Shown here in pieces: positions 33,996 to 48,443 of a stretch of 64,000 nt of DNA. The stretch comes from Actinomycetes bacterium (GTDB lineage Bacteria; Actinomycetota; Actinomycetes; Mycobacteriales; Mycobacteriaceae): NCBI GenBank assembly GCA_023461275.1, contig JAEYMI010000037.1:5851-69850 (forward strand). Direction: 5' to 3'. Made by a program: the position numbers and the translations under genes. The notes beneath the pieces are model-generated. The model worked only from the letters and a program-made list of their open reading frames with translations, did no database searches and was not told the DNA's origin. Numbering within the stretch: position 1 is the stretch's first letter; each line of letters starts with the position of its first letter.

Positions 33996-35831
33996 TCAGC
34001 GAACCTCGATGACGTGCGGCGCAGCCTGCGGGGCGTAGAGCTCGTCGATGTGGCCGGCGTACTTGGTCGCAATCGGCTTGCGCCGCAACTTCATCGTCGG
34101 AGTGAGCTCATCGCCGCCGGGCTCCCAGGCCGCGGCCACGATGGTGAACCGCTTGAGCTGCTCGACTCGTGAGAGTTTTCCGTTGCCGGTCCGCACCGCG
34201 ATCGTCACCTCCTCGATGATCTCCGGATGCTGCGCAAGGGTGATCATGTCGGCGTCGGGGATATTGAGCATCTTTGCCCGGACCGCTGCGGCGTCGGGGT
34301 CGAGGACGACGAGGCCGGATACGAATGCCTTGCCGTCGCCGATCGCCACGACCTGACCGATCAATGACGACGCGGCCTTCATCGCGTTCTCGATGTTGGT
34401 GGGCGACATGTTCTTTCCGCCCTCATTGATGATCAGTTCCTTCTTGCGGTCGACGATGGTGACGTTGCCGGCATCGTCGATGGTGGCGATGTCGCCGGTG
34501 GCCAGCCAGCCGTCGGGGTCGATGGTCTCGGCCGTCTTCTCGGGCATGTTGCGGTATCCGCGCATCACCACCGGTCCGCGGATGAGCAGTTCACCATCGT
34601 CGGCCAGTCGCGCTTCGACTCCGGCGACGGGTTTGCCGACGGTACCGATCTTGAGGTTGTCCGCGGTGGTCATGGTGGATACGCCGGTGGTTTCCGACAT
34701 ACCCCAGACCTCGAGGATCGGGATGCCGAGACCGAGGAAGAACTGCAGCACTTCCGGCGGGATCGCGGCGGCGCCCGAGCCGGCGAAGGTGAGCTGGTCC
34801 ATGCCGATTGCGGCGCGCACCTTGTGCAGCACCAAGGCATCGGCCAGTCGGTGCTGCACGCCACCGGCGACACCCAGGTCGGCACCTTCGACGTGCGCGC
34901 GCGCCGCCGACGCACCGGAACCGATGGCCCACGACGCCAGTTTCTTCTTGACCGGGCTGGATTCCTCGGCCATCTTGGCCTCGATCCCGGCGCGGATCTT
35001 CTGCCACACCCGCGGTACACCGAAGAAGAAGGTGGGCCGGACCTCGGGCAGCGCGGCGGCGATCTCACGCGGATCGGGCACGGTGGTCACCTGGATGCCG
35101 CGCACGATGTTGGCACCGTGTGACGACACGCGGTCGGCGATGTGCGCGGCGGGCAGGTAGGAGATGACGCGGTCGTCGAATCCGACGTCGACCAACTCGG
35201 CCAGCGCCGCGAGTTCGGCGATGATGTTGCGATGGGTGATCTCGACGCCCTTGGGCGGACCGGTGGTGCCCGAGGTGTAGATCAGCGTGGCGAGATCGTC
35301 GGGAGTGACTGCGCGCCAAGAGGCTTCGAAATCGAAGTCGTCGGCCGGCGTGGTGGCCTCGACGTCGGCGAGGGTGATCGCGCCGGTGGCCGGACCGTCG
35401 ACGACGATCGTGGTGGCAACCTTGGTGGCGGCTTTGGCGAGGACCGGCAGGAACACCTGCTCGGTGATCACCACCGCGTTGCCGGCGTTGCCGAACAGGT
35501 ACTCGATCTGCTCGGCGGAGCTGGTGTTGTAGATGGAGAACGGGATGGCCCCGAGGTGTAGCGCGGCGGTGTCGACGAGATGGAACTCGGGCCTGTTGGT
35601 GAGCAGGATGCCGACGGTGTCACCGTGCCCGACGCCGAGCGCGGCCAGGCCGGCCGCGATGTCGCGGACCCTGCGGCCGTACTCGGCCCAAGTGATCTCG
35701 GTGATGCCGCCGACGGTGCGCAGGGCCACCGCGTCGGGTCGCATGGTGAGGGTCTGCTGGAACGCCTCCGGCAGTGTTGACACCGGCGTGCCGGAGACGT
35801 GTGGGAATGTGATGACGTCGTCGTTGGGCAT
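33996..35831 (-). CDS. Long-chain fatty-acid-CoA ligase (FadD15-like)
   Basis: A 611-residue adenylate-forming enzyme that activates fatty acids through an acyl-AMP to acyl-CoA. The P-loop YTSGTTGPPKGVE, the A5 motif WGMSETTGV, the A7 region GDIATID and the A10 Lys region TMKLRRKPI are present. Length and layout match the mycobacterial FadD15 type of general long-chain ligase. The ATG has a GGGGAG site. The adjacent thioesterase and mycolyltransferase genes suggest a lipid-rich setting but no operon. Confidence 0.92.
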   Translation of the reverse strand: MPNDDVITFPHVSGTPVSTLPEAFQQTLTMRPDAVALRTVGGITEITWAEYGRRVRDIAAGLAALGVGHGDTVGILLTNRPEFHLVDTAALHLGAIPFSIYNTSSAEQIEYLFGNAGNAVVITEQVFLPVLAKAATKVATTIVVDGPATGAITLADVEATTPADDFDFEASWRAVTPDDLATLIYTSGTTGPPKGVEITHRNIIAELAALAELVDVGFDDRVISYLPAAHIADRVSSHGANIVRGIQVTTVPDPREIAAALPEVRPTFFFGVPRVWQKIRAGIEAKMAEESSPVKKKLASWAIGSGASAARAHVEGADLGVAGGVQHRLADALVLHKVRAAIGMDQLTFAGSGAAAIPPEVLQFFLGLGIPILEVWGMSETTGVSTMTTADNLKIGTVGKPVAGVEARLADDGELLIRGPVVMRGYRNMPEKTAETIDPDGWLATGDIATIDDAGNVTIVDRKKELIINEGGKNMSPTNIENAMKAASSLIGQVVAIGDGKAFVSGLVVLDPDAAAVRAKMLNIPDADMITLAQHPEIIEEVTIAVRTGNGKLSRVEQLKRFTIVAAAWEPGGDELTPTMKLRRKPIATKYAGHIDELYAPQAAPHVIEVR

Positions 35832-35946
35832 GGCTCTCCCCGATCGCTGAGCAAGTGTTGTCGATCACACTACTCAGCGCAGATCGCTACGACGGCGCTT
35901 CCGGAAATTCGGTAATCAGTTGGTAAAACCGATTCGTTACCGCAGC

Positions 35947-37812
35947 TCAAGAACCCGTCGGCGCGGACACCGGACGCAGATCCCACGCTCCGCCACCGGT
36001 GATCTCGAGAACCTCGGTGTGGTGCTGATCGGTGGTGCTCCGATGGCTCACCGAGACCAGGATCAGCTCGGGCAGTTCGGTCCGGATCAGCGCGTAGAGC
36101 GCGTACTCGAGTCCCTCGTCGACAGCCGAGGTCGCCTCATCCATGAACACGACCGTCGGCTTGATCAACAGGATGCGGGCGAAAGCGACGCGCTGTTGCT
36201 CACCCGGCGAGAGGACCTTGGCCCAGTCGTCCTCTTCATCGAGTCGGTCGACGAGATGCGGCAGATACACCTTGTGCAGCGCCGCAATGATCTCGTCGTC
36301 GGTGACGTCGGTCGGCAGCGCGGGATAGGCCACCGCGGTGCGCAGGTCCCCGAGCGGGATGTAAGGAATCTGCGAGAGGAACAGGGTCTGCTCACCGAGC
36401 GGACGCTGCACCTCGCCGTCGACGAATGGCCACATATCGGCCAGACCGCGCAGCAGGGTGGTCTTGCCCGAACCGGAACGTCCCTTGACCACGAGCGCGT
36501 CGCCGGGTCGCAGGGTCAGATTCAGGTTGCTGATCAGCGCACGCGCGTCGGGAGTGCGAATGTCGATGCCGGACAACTGGACACCGTTGCCCAACTCATC
36601 GGTCGATACCTTCGGCAACTCGCGGGACTTCTCGTTGGCATCGCGCAGACCGTCGAGGCGGATCAGCGACGCACGCAGGCTGGTGAAGTTGTCGTAGGAC
36701 TCGCGGAAGAACGAGAGCGAATCGTGCACGCTGCCGAATGCGCTCGCCGACTGTGTCAACGCACCGAGAGTGATCTCGCCGGCGATGAAGCGGGGCGCCT
36801 GCACAACCAGCGGGAACAAGACGGCTGTCTGATTGACCGCGAGGTTCCATCCGCTGAACTTCAGAGTCCGGAACACGATCTGCCAGTAGTTCTTGATGAT
36901 CGAAGCGAACCTGCTGAGCAGACCACCTTTCTCGACGCGTTCGCCGCGATAGAAGGCCACATTCTCCGCGCCATCGCGAACACGGACCAACGCATAGCGG
37001 AAGTTCGCTGTCAGGCGTTCGTTCCAGAAGTTCAGGCGGATCAACGGGCGGCCGATCCAGAACGCGATGACCGTTGTCACGAGGACGTAGCTCAGCACCA
37101 ACCACATCATCGCGCGGGGAATCGTGACGTCGAAAATGGTCAACGGTCCGGACAAGTCCCACAGGATCTTGGTGAACGAGATGATGGTGACGATTGCCGA
37201 GACAGCTCCGAAGGACAACGACCGCATCGTCGTGACGAAGTTGGTGATGTCCGACTCGATCCGCTGATCGGGGTTGTCGACGTTGCCGTTGGGCACAAAC
37301 CGGTTGCGGTAGTAGGCCCGACCGTCGAGCCAATCGGTGGTCAGACGTTCGGTCAGCCACGTCCGCCACCGGATGTCGAAGGCGCTGCCGATGTAGTAGT
37401 CCACCAGCGCCCTGACCACATGAATCGCCGCGAGAACGACGAAGATCCATACCGAACGCCAGAACGCCGACGCCGCCTCGTCACGCGCCGGCGCGTTGCC
37501 CTGCGATACCGCTTGCGCGATGTTCTGCAGCGCCGTGTACATGTCATTGCCCTGGTAGGAGAACAAGACGTTGAGGCGCACCGCGGTGACGGTCAGCAGG
37601 AGCAGCGCGGCAAGCAGGCCCCACGTCAGCAGCGCGTTGGATCGGTTGGCGAAGAAACCGCCGGACAGCCGCCAAATCTGTTTGCCCCAGGTGGTGAATC
37701 GCAGAACCAATGCACTCACGATCATCAGACCCACCGCGGACAACACGAACGCGATGCAGATCCAGATCAGTGAAGCCCGGACCTCATGGGCCCAATCGAT
37801 ACTCTCGGTCAC
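35947..37812 (-). CDS. bacA: BacA/SbmA-like ABC transporter (Rv1819c type)
   Basis: A 621-residue ABC protein: six-helix membrane domain of the SbmA/BacA type (residues about 1-390, with NVLFSYQGNDMYTALQ and YYRNRFVPNGNVDNPDQRI), then a nucleotide-binding domain with GRSGSGKTT, LSPGEQQRV and VVFMDEATSAVD. The mycobacterial homologue takes up cobalamin and hydrophilic peptides such as bleomycin. The GTG at 37812 has a GAGAGGAA site and is preferred over a GTG seven codons upstream. It is transcribed alone or after the thioesterase gene. Confidence 0.9.
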   Translation of the reverse strand: MTESIDWAHEVRASLIWICIAFVLSAVGLMIVSALVLRFTTWGKQIWRLSGGFFANRSNALLTWGLLAALLLLTVTAVRLNVLFSYQGNDMYTALQNIAQAVSQGNAPARDEAASAFWRSVWIFVVLAAIHVVRALVDYYIGSAFDIRWRTWLTERLTTDWLDGRAYYRNRFVPNGNVDNPDQRIESDITNFVTTMRSLSFGAVSAIVTIISFTKILWDLSGPLTIFDVTIPRAMMWLVLSYVLVTTVIAFWIGRPLIRLNFWNERLTANFRYALVRVRDGAENVAFYRGERVEKGGLLSRFASIIKNYWQIVFRTLKFSGWNLAVNQTAVLFPLVVQAPRFIAGEITLGALTQSASAFGSVHDSLSFFRESYDNFTSLRASLIRLDGLRDANEKSRELPKVSTDELGNGVQLSGIDIRTPDARALISNLNLTLRPGDALVVKGRSGSGKTTLLRGLADMWPFVDGEVQRPLGEQTLFLSQIPYIPLGDLRTAVAYPALPTDVTDDEIIAALHKVYLPHLVDRLDEEDDWAKVLSPGEQQRVAFARILLIKPTVVFMDEATSAVDEGLEYALYALIRTELPELILVSVSHRSTTDQHHTEVLEITGGGAWDLRPVSAPTGS

Positions 37813-37949
37813 CCGCGATTCCTCTCCCCACACCCGACGCCGCTACAGCGATCGCCGCAGTGTAACCCGCGGCACGCGCCGTCACCGGATGAAACACGGT
37901 GTGCCCGTTGTCAGGTCAAGTCACACGGCAGGTCATGTCACACCGCAGG

Positions 37950-38831
37950 TCAGTCCTTGGGCGGGAAGTACTTGATCAGCGCCTCTTGCACAACCGATGT
38001 CGCCAGGGTGCCATCGCGCATCCAGAATCGTCCGGATCCCATGCCGCGCGATCCGGTCGCGACCGGGGACCGGGTGGCGTACAGCATCCACTCGTCGAAT
38101 CGGAAGGCGCGGTGAAACCACATCGAGTGGTTCACGGTCGCCGCGAACAGCCGGTCGATCCCCCACGACAGTCCATGCGTGGTGATGATCGAGTCGAGCA
38201 CGGTGGTATCCGAGGCGTAACACATCGCGGCCACGTGCAGGATCGGGTCGTCGGGCATCTGACCGTCGGCCTTCATCCAGACTCTGTTGTCGCGCAAGGT
38301 TTCTCCCGCTTCACGCACCTTCCACGACGGGTCGTTGGCGAAGCGGATGTCGATGGGATGCAGCGCGTTGACGAAGGTCGCGATGCGGTCCTCGAAACCT
38401 TTGAAGTGCTCCCCCAGTGTCGGCAGCTCTTCCGGGTAGGGCACCTGCGGGATCTCGACGGCATGTTCGAGGCCCGCGGTGTTGTCCTGGAAGGCGACCA
38501 GCATCGTGAAGATCGCCTCGCCGTCCTGCATAGCGGTGACCTGCCGGTTGGCAAATGACTTGCCGTCACGGAACCTCGCGACGTGATACTCCATCGGCTT
38601 CTCGACGTCGCCGCCGCGGATGAAGTGGGCATGCAGCGCGTGCACCGGTGGCTGCCCGCGGGTCAACGTGCGAGCCGCGGCGACCACTCCTTGCCCCAGC
38701 ATCTGACCGCCGAACGTGCGCGCTGTCTTCTGCTCGGGATGCTGACCGATGAACAGATCATCGTCGCGGCGCTCGACGTCGAGCAGCGCGAGCAACTTGC
38801 CGAGGTCTTCAGAAGGTGCGGGTGCAGTCAT
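37950..38831 (-). CDS. tesB: Acyl-CoA thioesterase II
   Basis: A 293-residue double-hotdog thioesterase that hydrolyses acyl-CoA to fatty acid and CoA. The N-terminal RTFGGQMLGQ and HALHAHFIRGG, and the C-terminal CYASDTTVLDS (catalytic Asp) with HGLSWGIDRLFAATVNHSMWFHR, are diagnostic for TesB. Located 70 nt after pyruvate kinase, as in mycobacteria, where pykA and tesB1 are neighbours. Confidence 0.95.
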   Translation of the reverse strand: MTAPAPSEDLGKLLALLDVERRDDDLFIGQHPEQKTARTFGGQMLGQGVVAAARTLTRGQPPVHALHAHFIRGGDVEKPMEYHVARFRDGKSFANRQVTAMQDGEAIFTMLVAFQDNTAGLEHAVEIPQVPYPEELPTLGEHFKGFEDRIATFVNALHPIDIRFANDPSWKVREAGETLRDNRVWMKADGQMPDDPILHVAAMCYASDTTVLDSIITTHGLSWGIDRLFAATVNHSMWFHRAFRFDEWMLYATRSPVATGSRGMGSGRFWMRDGTLATSVVQEALIKYFPPKD

Positions 38832-38901
38832 GACTGCACACCCTACGCACTTCGCGGTCGGCGCCCCAACACCCGCATGGACTGTCGGGGCACCACCGCA
38901 C

Positions 38902-40323
38902 TCAGTGGTCTTGTTCGCCGATCCGGTGAACGTGGATCATGTTCGTCGACCCGACCGTGCCCGGAGGTGCACCGGCGACGATGACCACCACGTCGCCGAC
39001 CTCGAGGCGCCCGATCTTGAGCAACTGATGATCGACCTGATCGATCATGTGATCGGTGGTGTCGACGTGATCGACGATGAATGTCTCTGTGCCCCAACTC
39101 AATGCGAGCTGGCTGCGCACCTCCTGAGTGGGGGTGAAAGCCAGCAGCGGAAGCCGCGAGTGCAGACGCGCCAGGCGTCGGACCGTGTCACCGGACTGGG
39201 TGAACGCGACCATCGCCTTGACCTCCAGACGCTCGCCGATGTCGCGGGCGGCGTAGGAGATGATGCCGCGCTTGGTGCGCGGCACGTGGCTCAACGGCGG
39301 GACGTCGCGCGAACCGTTCTCGACGGCCTCGGCGATCTTGTCCATGGTGCGCACGGCGTCCATCGGCCACTTGCCGACCGACGTCTCACCCGAGAGCATC
39401 ACCGCGTCGGCGCCGTCGAGGACGGCGTTGGCGACGTCGGAGGCCTCGGCGCGCGTCGGCCGCGAGTTCTCGATCATCGACTCCAGCATCTGCGTCGCGA
39501 CGATGACCGGCTTGGCGTTCTCGCGCGCCATCTGGATGGCCTTCTTCTGCACCAGCGGGACCTGCTCGAGCGGCAGCTCCACGCCGAGGTCACCGCGGGC
39601 GACCATGATGGCGTCGAAGGCGAGCACGATCGCCTCGAGATTGTCGATGGCCTCGGGCTTCTCCAGCTTGGCGATCACCGGAATGCGGCGACCGACGCGA
39701 TCCATCACCTCGTGGACGAGTTCGATGTCGGCCGGACTCCGGACGAACGACAGCGCGATCAGGTCGACGCCGAGCCTCAGGGCGAATTCGAGATCGTCGA
39801 TGTCCTTCTCCGACATCGCCGGAACCGAGACATTCATGCCGGGCAGCGAGAGGCCCTTGTTGTTGCTCACCGGGCCGCCTTCGGTGACCAGGCAGACCAC
39901 GTCGGTGCCGTCGACATCGGTGACCGTCAGACCGACCTTGCCGTCGTCGACGAGGAGTCGGTCTCCGACGGCGGCGTCGTCGGAGAGTTGCTTGTAGGTG
40001 GTGGAGACCCGATCGTGGGTTCCGACGATGTCGTCGACGGTGATACGCACCGTCTCACCGGTTTCCCAGACGGTCTTGCCGTCGCCCTCGAATCGTCCGA
40101 GGCGGATCTTGGGGCCTTGGAGGTCGGCCAGGATGCCGACGGCCTTGCCGTTGTCATCGGAGGCCTTGCGAACCCGCGCGTACATCTCGGCATGGTCGTC
40201 GTGGCTGCCGTGGCTGAAGTTCAGCCGAGCCACATCCATGCCGCTCTCGACGAGTTCTTTGACCCGTTCGTCGGTGCCCACTGCAGGACCCAGGGTGCAG
40301 ACAATCTTTGTTCGACGTGTCAC
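38902..40323 (-). CDS. pyk: Pyruvate kinase
   Basis: Transfers phosphate from phosphoenolpyruvate to ADP in the last step of glycolysis. The 473-residue protein starts MTRRTKIVCTLGP when GTG 40323 is used; this GTG has AAGG eight bases upstream and matches the usual mycobacterial N-terminus, whereas the GTG nine bases earlier would abut that site. The active-site signature MVARGDLGVELPLEQVPLVQK is intact. The C-terminal allosteric domain is complete. Confidence 0.97.
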   Translation of the reverse strand: MTRRTKIVCTLGPAVGTDERVKELVESGMDVARLNFSHGSHDDHAEMYARVRKASDDNGKAVGILADLQGPKIRLGRFEGDGKTVWETGETVRITVDDIVGTHDRVSTTYKQLSDDAAVGDRLLVDDGKVGLTVTDVDGTDVVCLVTEGGPVSNNKGLSLPGMNVSVPAMSEKDIDDLEFALRLGVDLIALSFVRSPADIELVHEVMDRVGRRIPVIAKLEKPEAIDNLEAIVLAFDAIMVARGDLGVELPLEQVPLVQKKAIQMARENAKPVIVATQMLESMIENSRPTRAEASDVANAVLDGADAVMLSGETSVGKWPMDAVRTMDKIAEAVENGSRDVPPLSHVPRTKRGIISYAARDIGERLEVKAMVAFTQSGDTVRRLARLHSRLPLLAFTPTQEVRSQLALSWGTETFIVDHVDTTDHMIDQVDHQLLKIGRLEVGDVVVIVAGAPPGTVGSTNMIHVHRIGEQDH

Positions 40324-40463
40324 GTTGCTCACCTTAGTCGCGTCCAGACGGCATCACCATCGAAGCCGTGACTTGTCACCCGTCGGCCATCTGCAGTTGT
40401 GGCACCTCACCAACCACGATGCACGCCGATGAAATTAATGAACTCACGTCGTGCCCCGAGCGT

Positions 40464-40511
40464 GTCACCGCCGACGCGTCGGTGACTCTTCGACGACACG
40501 TCGGCGGTGAC
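40464..40511. terminator. Hairpin after gltD
   Basis: GTCACCGCCGACG (40464-40476) and its exact complement (40499-40511) give a 13-bp stem around a 22-nt loop that can itself pair partly (CGTCG/CGACG). It begins ten bases past the gltD stop and separates gltBD from pyk, so it probably ends gltBD transcripts. Confidence 0.6.
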
Positions 40512-40520
40512 TTGCACGGA

Positions 40521-42018
40521 TCAGCGAACCGAAAGTGGAAGCGCGGCAGGGCGAACCGGCGACGGAAGGTCAGAAGCACCCATCAGGAACTCATCCACCG
40601 CCCGTGCCGTGGAACGCCCTTCGGCGATCGCCCACACCACCAGCGAGGCACCCCGATGCGCGTCACCGCAGACGAACACGCCCGGCGCGTCGGTCTGCCA
40701 ATCGCTCCCGCAGGAGATGACGCCACGCTTCGTCGGCTCGATCGACAGGTCGTCGAGCAGCGCGGTGCGGCGTACGCCGGCGAAACCGATTGCGAACAGC
40801 GCCAATTCACACGGGATCTCGAACTCGTCACCCACCGGGGTGATGACCCGACGCCCGTCCGGTTCACGCACCACCTCGACCTCGGCGAGCACCATGGTGG
40901 TCACGTTGCCGTCGGCGTCGCCGGTGAATCGCTGAACCGCAACCTGGTACTTGCGTTCGCCGCCTTCGGCGTGTGCCGACGACGTGCGCATCACCAGCGG
41001 CCACGTCGGCCACGGCGAGCGGCCGTCGTCGCGGTCGCTCGGCAGTTCGGCGTTGTAGTCGAGCTGAACCACCGACGCCGCGCCCTGCCGATGCGCGGTA
41101 CCGAGGCAGTCTGCTCCGGTGTCGCCACCGCCGATGATCACCACGTGTTTACCCGCGGCGGTGATGGGCGACGGTCCGTCGCCTTCACATTCGCGGTTGG
41201 CCGGAACCAGATGCTCCATCGCGAGGTGCACGCCGTTGAGATCGCGCCCGGGGACCGGGTTGTCGCGGGCCTCCATCGCACCGATCGCGAGGACCACCGC
41301 GTCGTGCTTGCTGCGTAGTTCTTCGACGGACAGGTCGATGCCTACGTCGCAGGAGGTGACGAATTCGGTTCCCTCCGCACGCATCTGCGCGATGCGACGG
41401 TCGATGTCGGACTTCTGCAGCTTGTATTCGGGGATGCCGTAACGCAGCAGACCACCGATACGGTCGTCCTTCTCGTACACCGTGACGTCGTGGCCGGCCC
41501 GGGTCAGCTGCTGGGCAGCGGCCAGCCCGGCCGGACCCGATCCCACCACCGCAACAGATTTCCCGGATTTGGATGCCGGCGGTTCGGGTCCGATGATGCC
41601 TTCGGCCCAGGACTCGTAGGCGATCGTCTTCTCGACACGCTTGATGGTCACGCTGCCACCGGTGGTGCGATCCGAGATCGACAGGACGCACGCCGCCTCA
41701 CACGGCGCCGGACACACCATCCCGGTGAACTCCGGGAAGTTGTTGGTCGCGTGCAGCCGGCTGCTGGCCGCATCCCAGCGACCACGACGAACGAGGTCGT
41801 TCCACTCCGGGATCAGGTTGCCCAGCGGGCAACCCGCAGTTCCCGAGTGGCAGAACGGGATTCCGCAGTCCATACACCGGCGGGCCTGCTCGGATACCTC
41901 GGAGAGATTCTTGAGCGGATTCTCGCCGTGCGCGTAGACGTCCTCCCAGTCCTGCACCCGCTCCTCGACCGGACGGTACTTCGCTTCCTTCTTCGAAATC
42001 TCCAGGAATCCGCGTGGG

Positions 42019-42026
<8 letters not shown>
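40521..42026 (-). CDS. gltD: Glutamate synthase small subunit
   Basis: The 501-residue beta subunit of NADPH-dependent GOGAT, supplying electrons from NADPH through FAD and Fe-S centres to GltB. The N-terminal cysteine clusters (CMDCGIPFCH, CPLGNLIPEWN, CPAPCEAAC) and two dinucleotide folds (VVGSGPAGLAAAQ and VIIGGGDTGADC) are present. The GTG at 42026 lies inside the end of gltB (8-nt overlap) with GGAGG at good spacing. Confidence 0.96.
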
Positions 42027-46590
<4,564 letters not shown>

Positions 46591-46804
46591 CTAGAACCTC
46601 CACTCGGTCCGGTGACAGGACCGTCTGCTGGATGTCCGATGGGACAACGCTGGCCCGTGGAGCATGGTGCGACGCGCGAATCTCCGCACCGTCGTTGTGG
46701 CGGTGTCGGAATCGGGGCTGGCCGAACGCGTCGTGAGACAACACTCTATCCGAACAGCAGATGCGGCGTCGTTTTGTTGCGTGTGATGTGTGGCGTGCGA
46801 ACGA

Positions 46805-48400
46805 TCAGGACCGGTCCGACGACGAAGCGGCGTCATCGGCGCTGGTGCCGTCGGCATCTCCGTCGACCTCAGCGGAGTCGGAGGCCGAGGAGTCGGGCGT
46901 GACGGGGTCAGGCTCGTCCTCGGTGGACGTCGCGTCGGTGACGGGTTCGGGCCGCGTCTGCTCCTCGTCGTCGTTCTCCCCGACTGCGTCGTCGGATGCT
47001 TCGTCGGCTACTTGCTGTGGACCATCTGCCACCGGCGCGGGCTCCTCGTCCGGAGTGGCATCGGGTGTCGGGTCGTCGAGGTCGACATTCCCACTGGCGG
47101 CCATCTCTGACTCCAGCACCCACAGCGACGCCGAGTGGACGGGCGCGACCGTCGATTCTTCTGATTCCTCGATCGGAACCGGCCGTTGTCGGCTGCCCCG
47201 CTGCGTCGGGCCATCGGGCAGGTCTGCGCCGCCGGACTCGGGGTCGGCGGGGCTCAATTCGGCAGGGTCCGGTTTCGGCGTCGGGAGATCCGGCAGCGGT
47301 GAGTCGGCAGGCGCGGCGTCGGGCGCGACCGCTGCCGCGGCTGCCGTCGGTGGCGCGGATGTAGTCGCCTCGGTGTCCGTCGTCGTCTTCTTCGCAGAGG
47401 CTCGGGCGGGTCGATCGGAGAACCAGTCGTCACCCTCATCGTCGTCGTCATCGGTATGGCCGACCTCGACGTACCCCTCGTATCCGAGGGCTTCGAGTTC
47501 GTCAGCTTTGGCTCCCCGATACATCGAGAGTCCCTGTTCACGGCCTCGGGGTGCGACGACGAAGTACATTGCGGCGCAGGCAAAGATGACCGCGGCGGTG
47601 AACAGGTTGATCCGCAGGCCGGCGATATGGGTGGCCGGGTCGCTGCGCATCAGCTCGACGCCGAACCGGCCAACGCAGTAGCCGGCGACATACAGGGCGA
47701 ACAGTCGGCCGTGGCCGATTCGGAAGTATCGGTCGACCAGGACGAGCAGGACAACCACGAACAGGTTCCACACCATCTCGTAGAGAAAGGTGGGGTGCAC
47801 GATCTCCACCACTCGGCCGTTCGAGACGCCCGCGATCAGACCGGGATCGAGGTTGCCGGCTGAGTCGACTCGCTCATAGATCTTCAACCCCCACGGCACC
47901 GTGGTTTCGCGGCCGTAGAGCTCCTGATTGAAGTAGTTGCCGAGCCGGCCGATGGCCTGTGCCAGCAGAATCGGTGGAGCGATGGCGTCGGCGAACGGGG
48001 GCAGTTTGATGCCGTGTCGGCGCGCGCCTATCCAGGCGCCGACACCGCCGAGCGCTACCGCACCCCAGATGCCCAGGCCGCCGTCCCAGATCTTGAGCGC
48101 GTCCATCGGTGTCTTGGGGCCGTCGCCGAAGTAGGTCTGCCAGTCGGTGGCGAGGTGGTACAGGCGTCCGCCGAGCAACCCGAACGGGACCGCCCAGATC
48201 GCGATGTCGAGAACTTCGCCTTCCTGGCCACCGCGAGCGATCCACCGACGATTACCCCACCAAACCGCGACGATGATGCCGACGATGATGCACAGCGCGT
48301 AGGCGCGGACGGGAAAAGGCCCGAGGTACCAGACGCCCTGTGGCGGACTCGGGATGTAGGCCAGCACCGCTGCGGGCCCGGCCAACGTCGGGGGTGTCAC
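46805..48400 (-). CDS. lgt: Prolipoprotein diacylglyceryl transferase with long acidic tail
   Basis: Transfers diacylglycerol from phosphatidylglycerol to the lipobox Cys of prolipoproteins at the membrane. The first 290 or so residues are a normal Lgt with about seven helices, the HGxL-type and signature region (QAIGRLGNYFNQELYGRET) and conserved Arg residues. A further 240-residue Asp/Glu/Pro/Ser-rich tail follows, unusually long even against mycobacterial Lgt proteins, which also have tails. GTG 48400 fits the N-terminus. It follows trpA by 43 nt, the same order as in Mycobacterium. Confidence 0.95.
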   Translation of the reverse strand: MTPPTLAGPAAVLAYIPSPPQGVWYLGPFPVRAYALCIIVGIIVAVWWGNRRWIARGGQEGEVLDIAIWAVPFGLLGGRLYHLATDWQTYFGDGPKTPMDALKIWDGGLGIWGAVALGGVGAWIGARRHGIKLPPFADAIAPPILLAQAIGRLGNYFNQELYGRETTVPWGLKIYERVDSAGNLDPGLIAGVSNGRVVEIVHPTFLYEMVWNLFVVVLLVLVDRYFRIGHGRLFALYVAGYCVGRFGVELMRSDPATHIAGLRINLFTAAVIFACAAMYFVVAPRGREQGLSMYRGAKADELEALGYEGYVEVGHTDDDDDEGDDWFSDRPARASAKKTTTDTEATTSAPPTAAAAAVAPDAAPADSPLPDLPTPKPDPAELSPADPESGGADLPDGPTQRGSRQRPVPIEESEESTVAPVHSASLWVLESEMAASGNVDLDDPTPDATPDEEPAPVADGPQQVADEASDDAVGENDDEEQTRPEPVTDATSTEDEPDPVTPDSSASDSAEVDGDADGTSADDAASSSDRS

Positions 48401-48443
48401 GCAAGCAACCCTAGCGGACCACGACGGCGATCCCCGTCGGTGG

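Noticed and set aside
35920..37773. 617-codon plus-strand frame opposite the BacA-like gene
   Set aside because: The minus strand encodes a complete ABC transporter; the antisense product is Gln/Asp/Arg-rich with no recognisable motif.
38749..40371. 540-codon plus-strand frame opposite pyruvate kinase
   Set aside because: Pyruvate kinase on the minus strand is complete; the antisense frame is a shadow.
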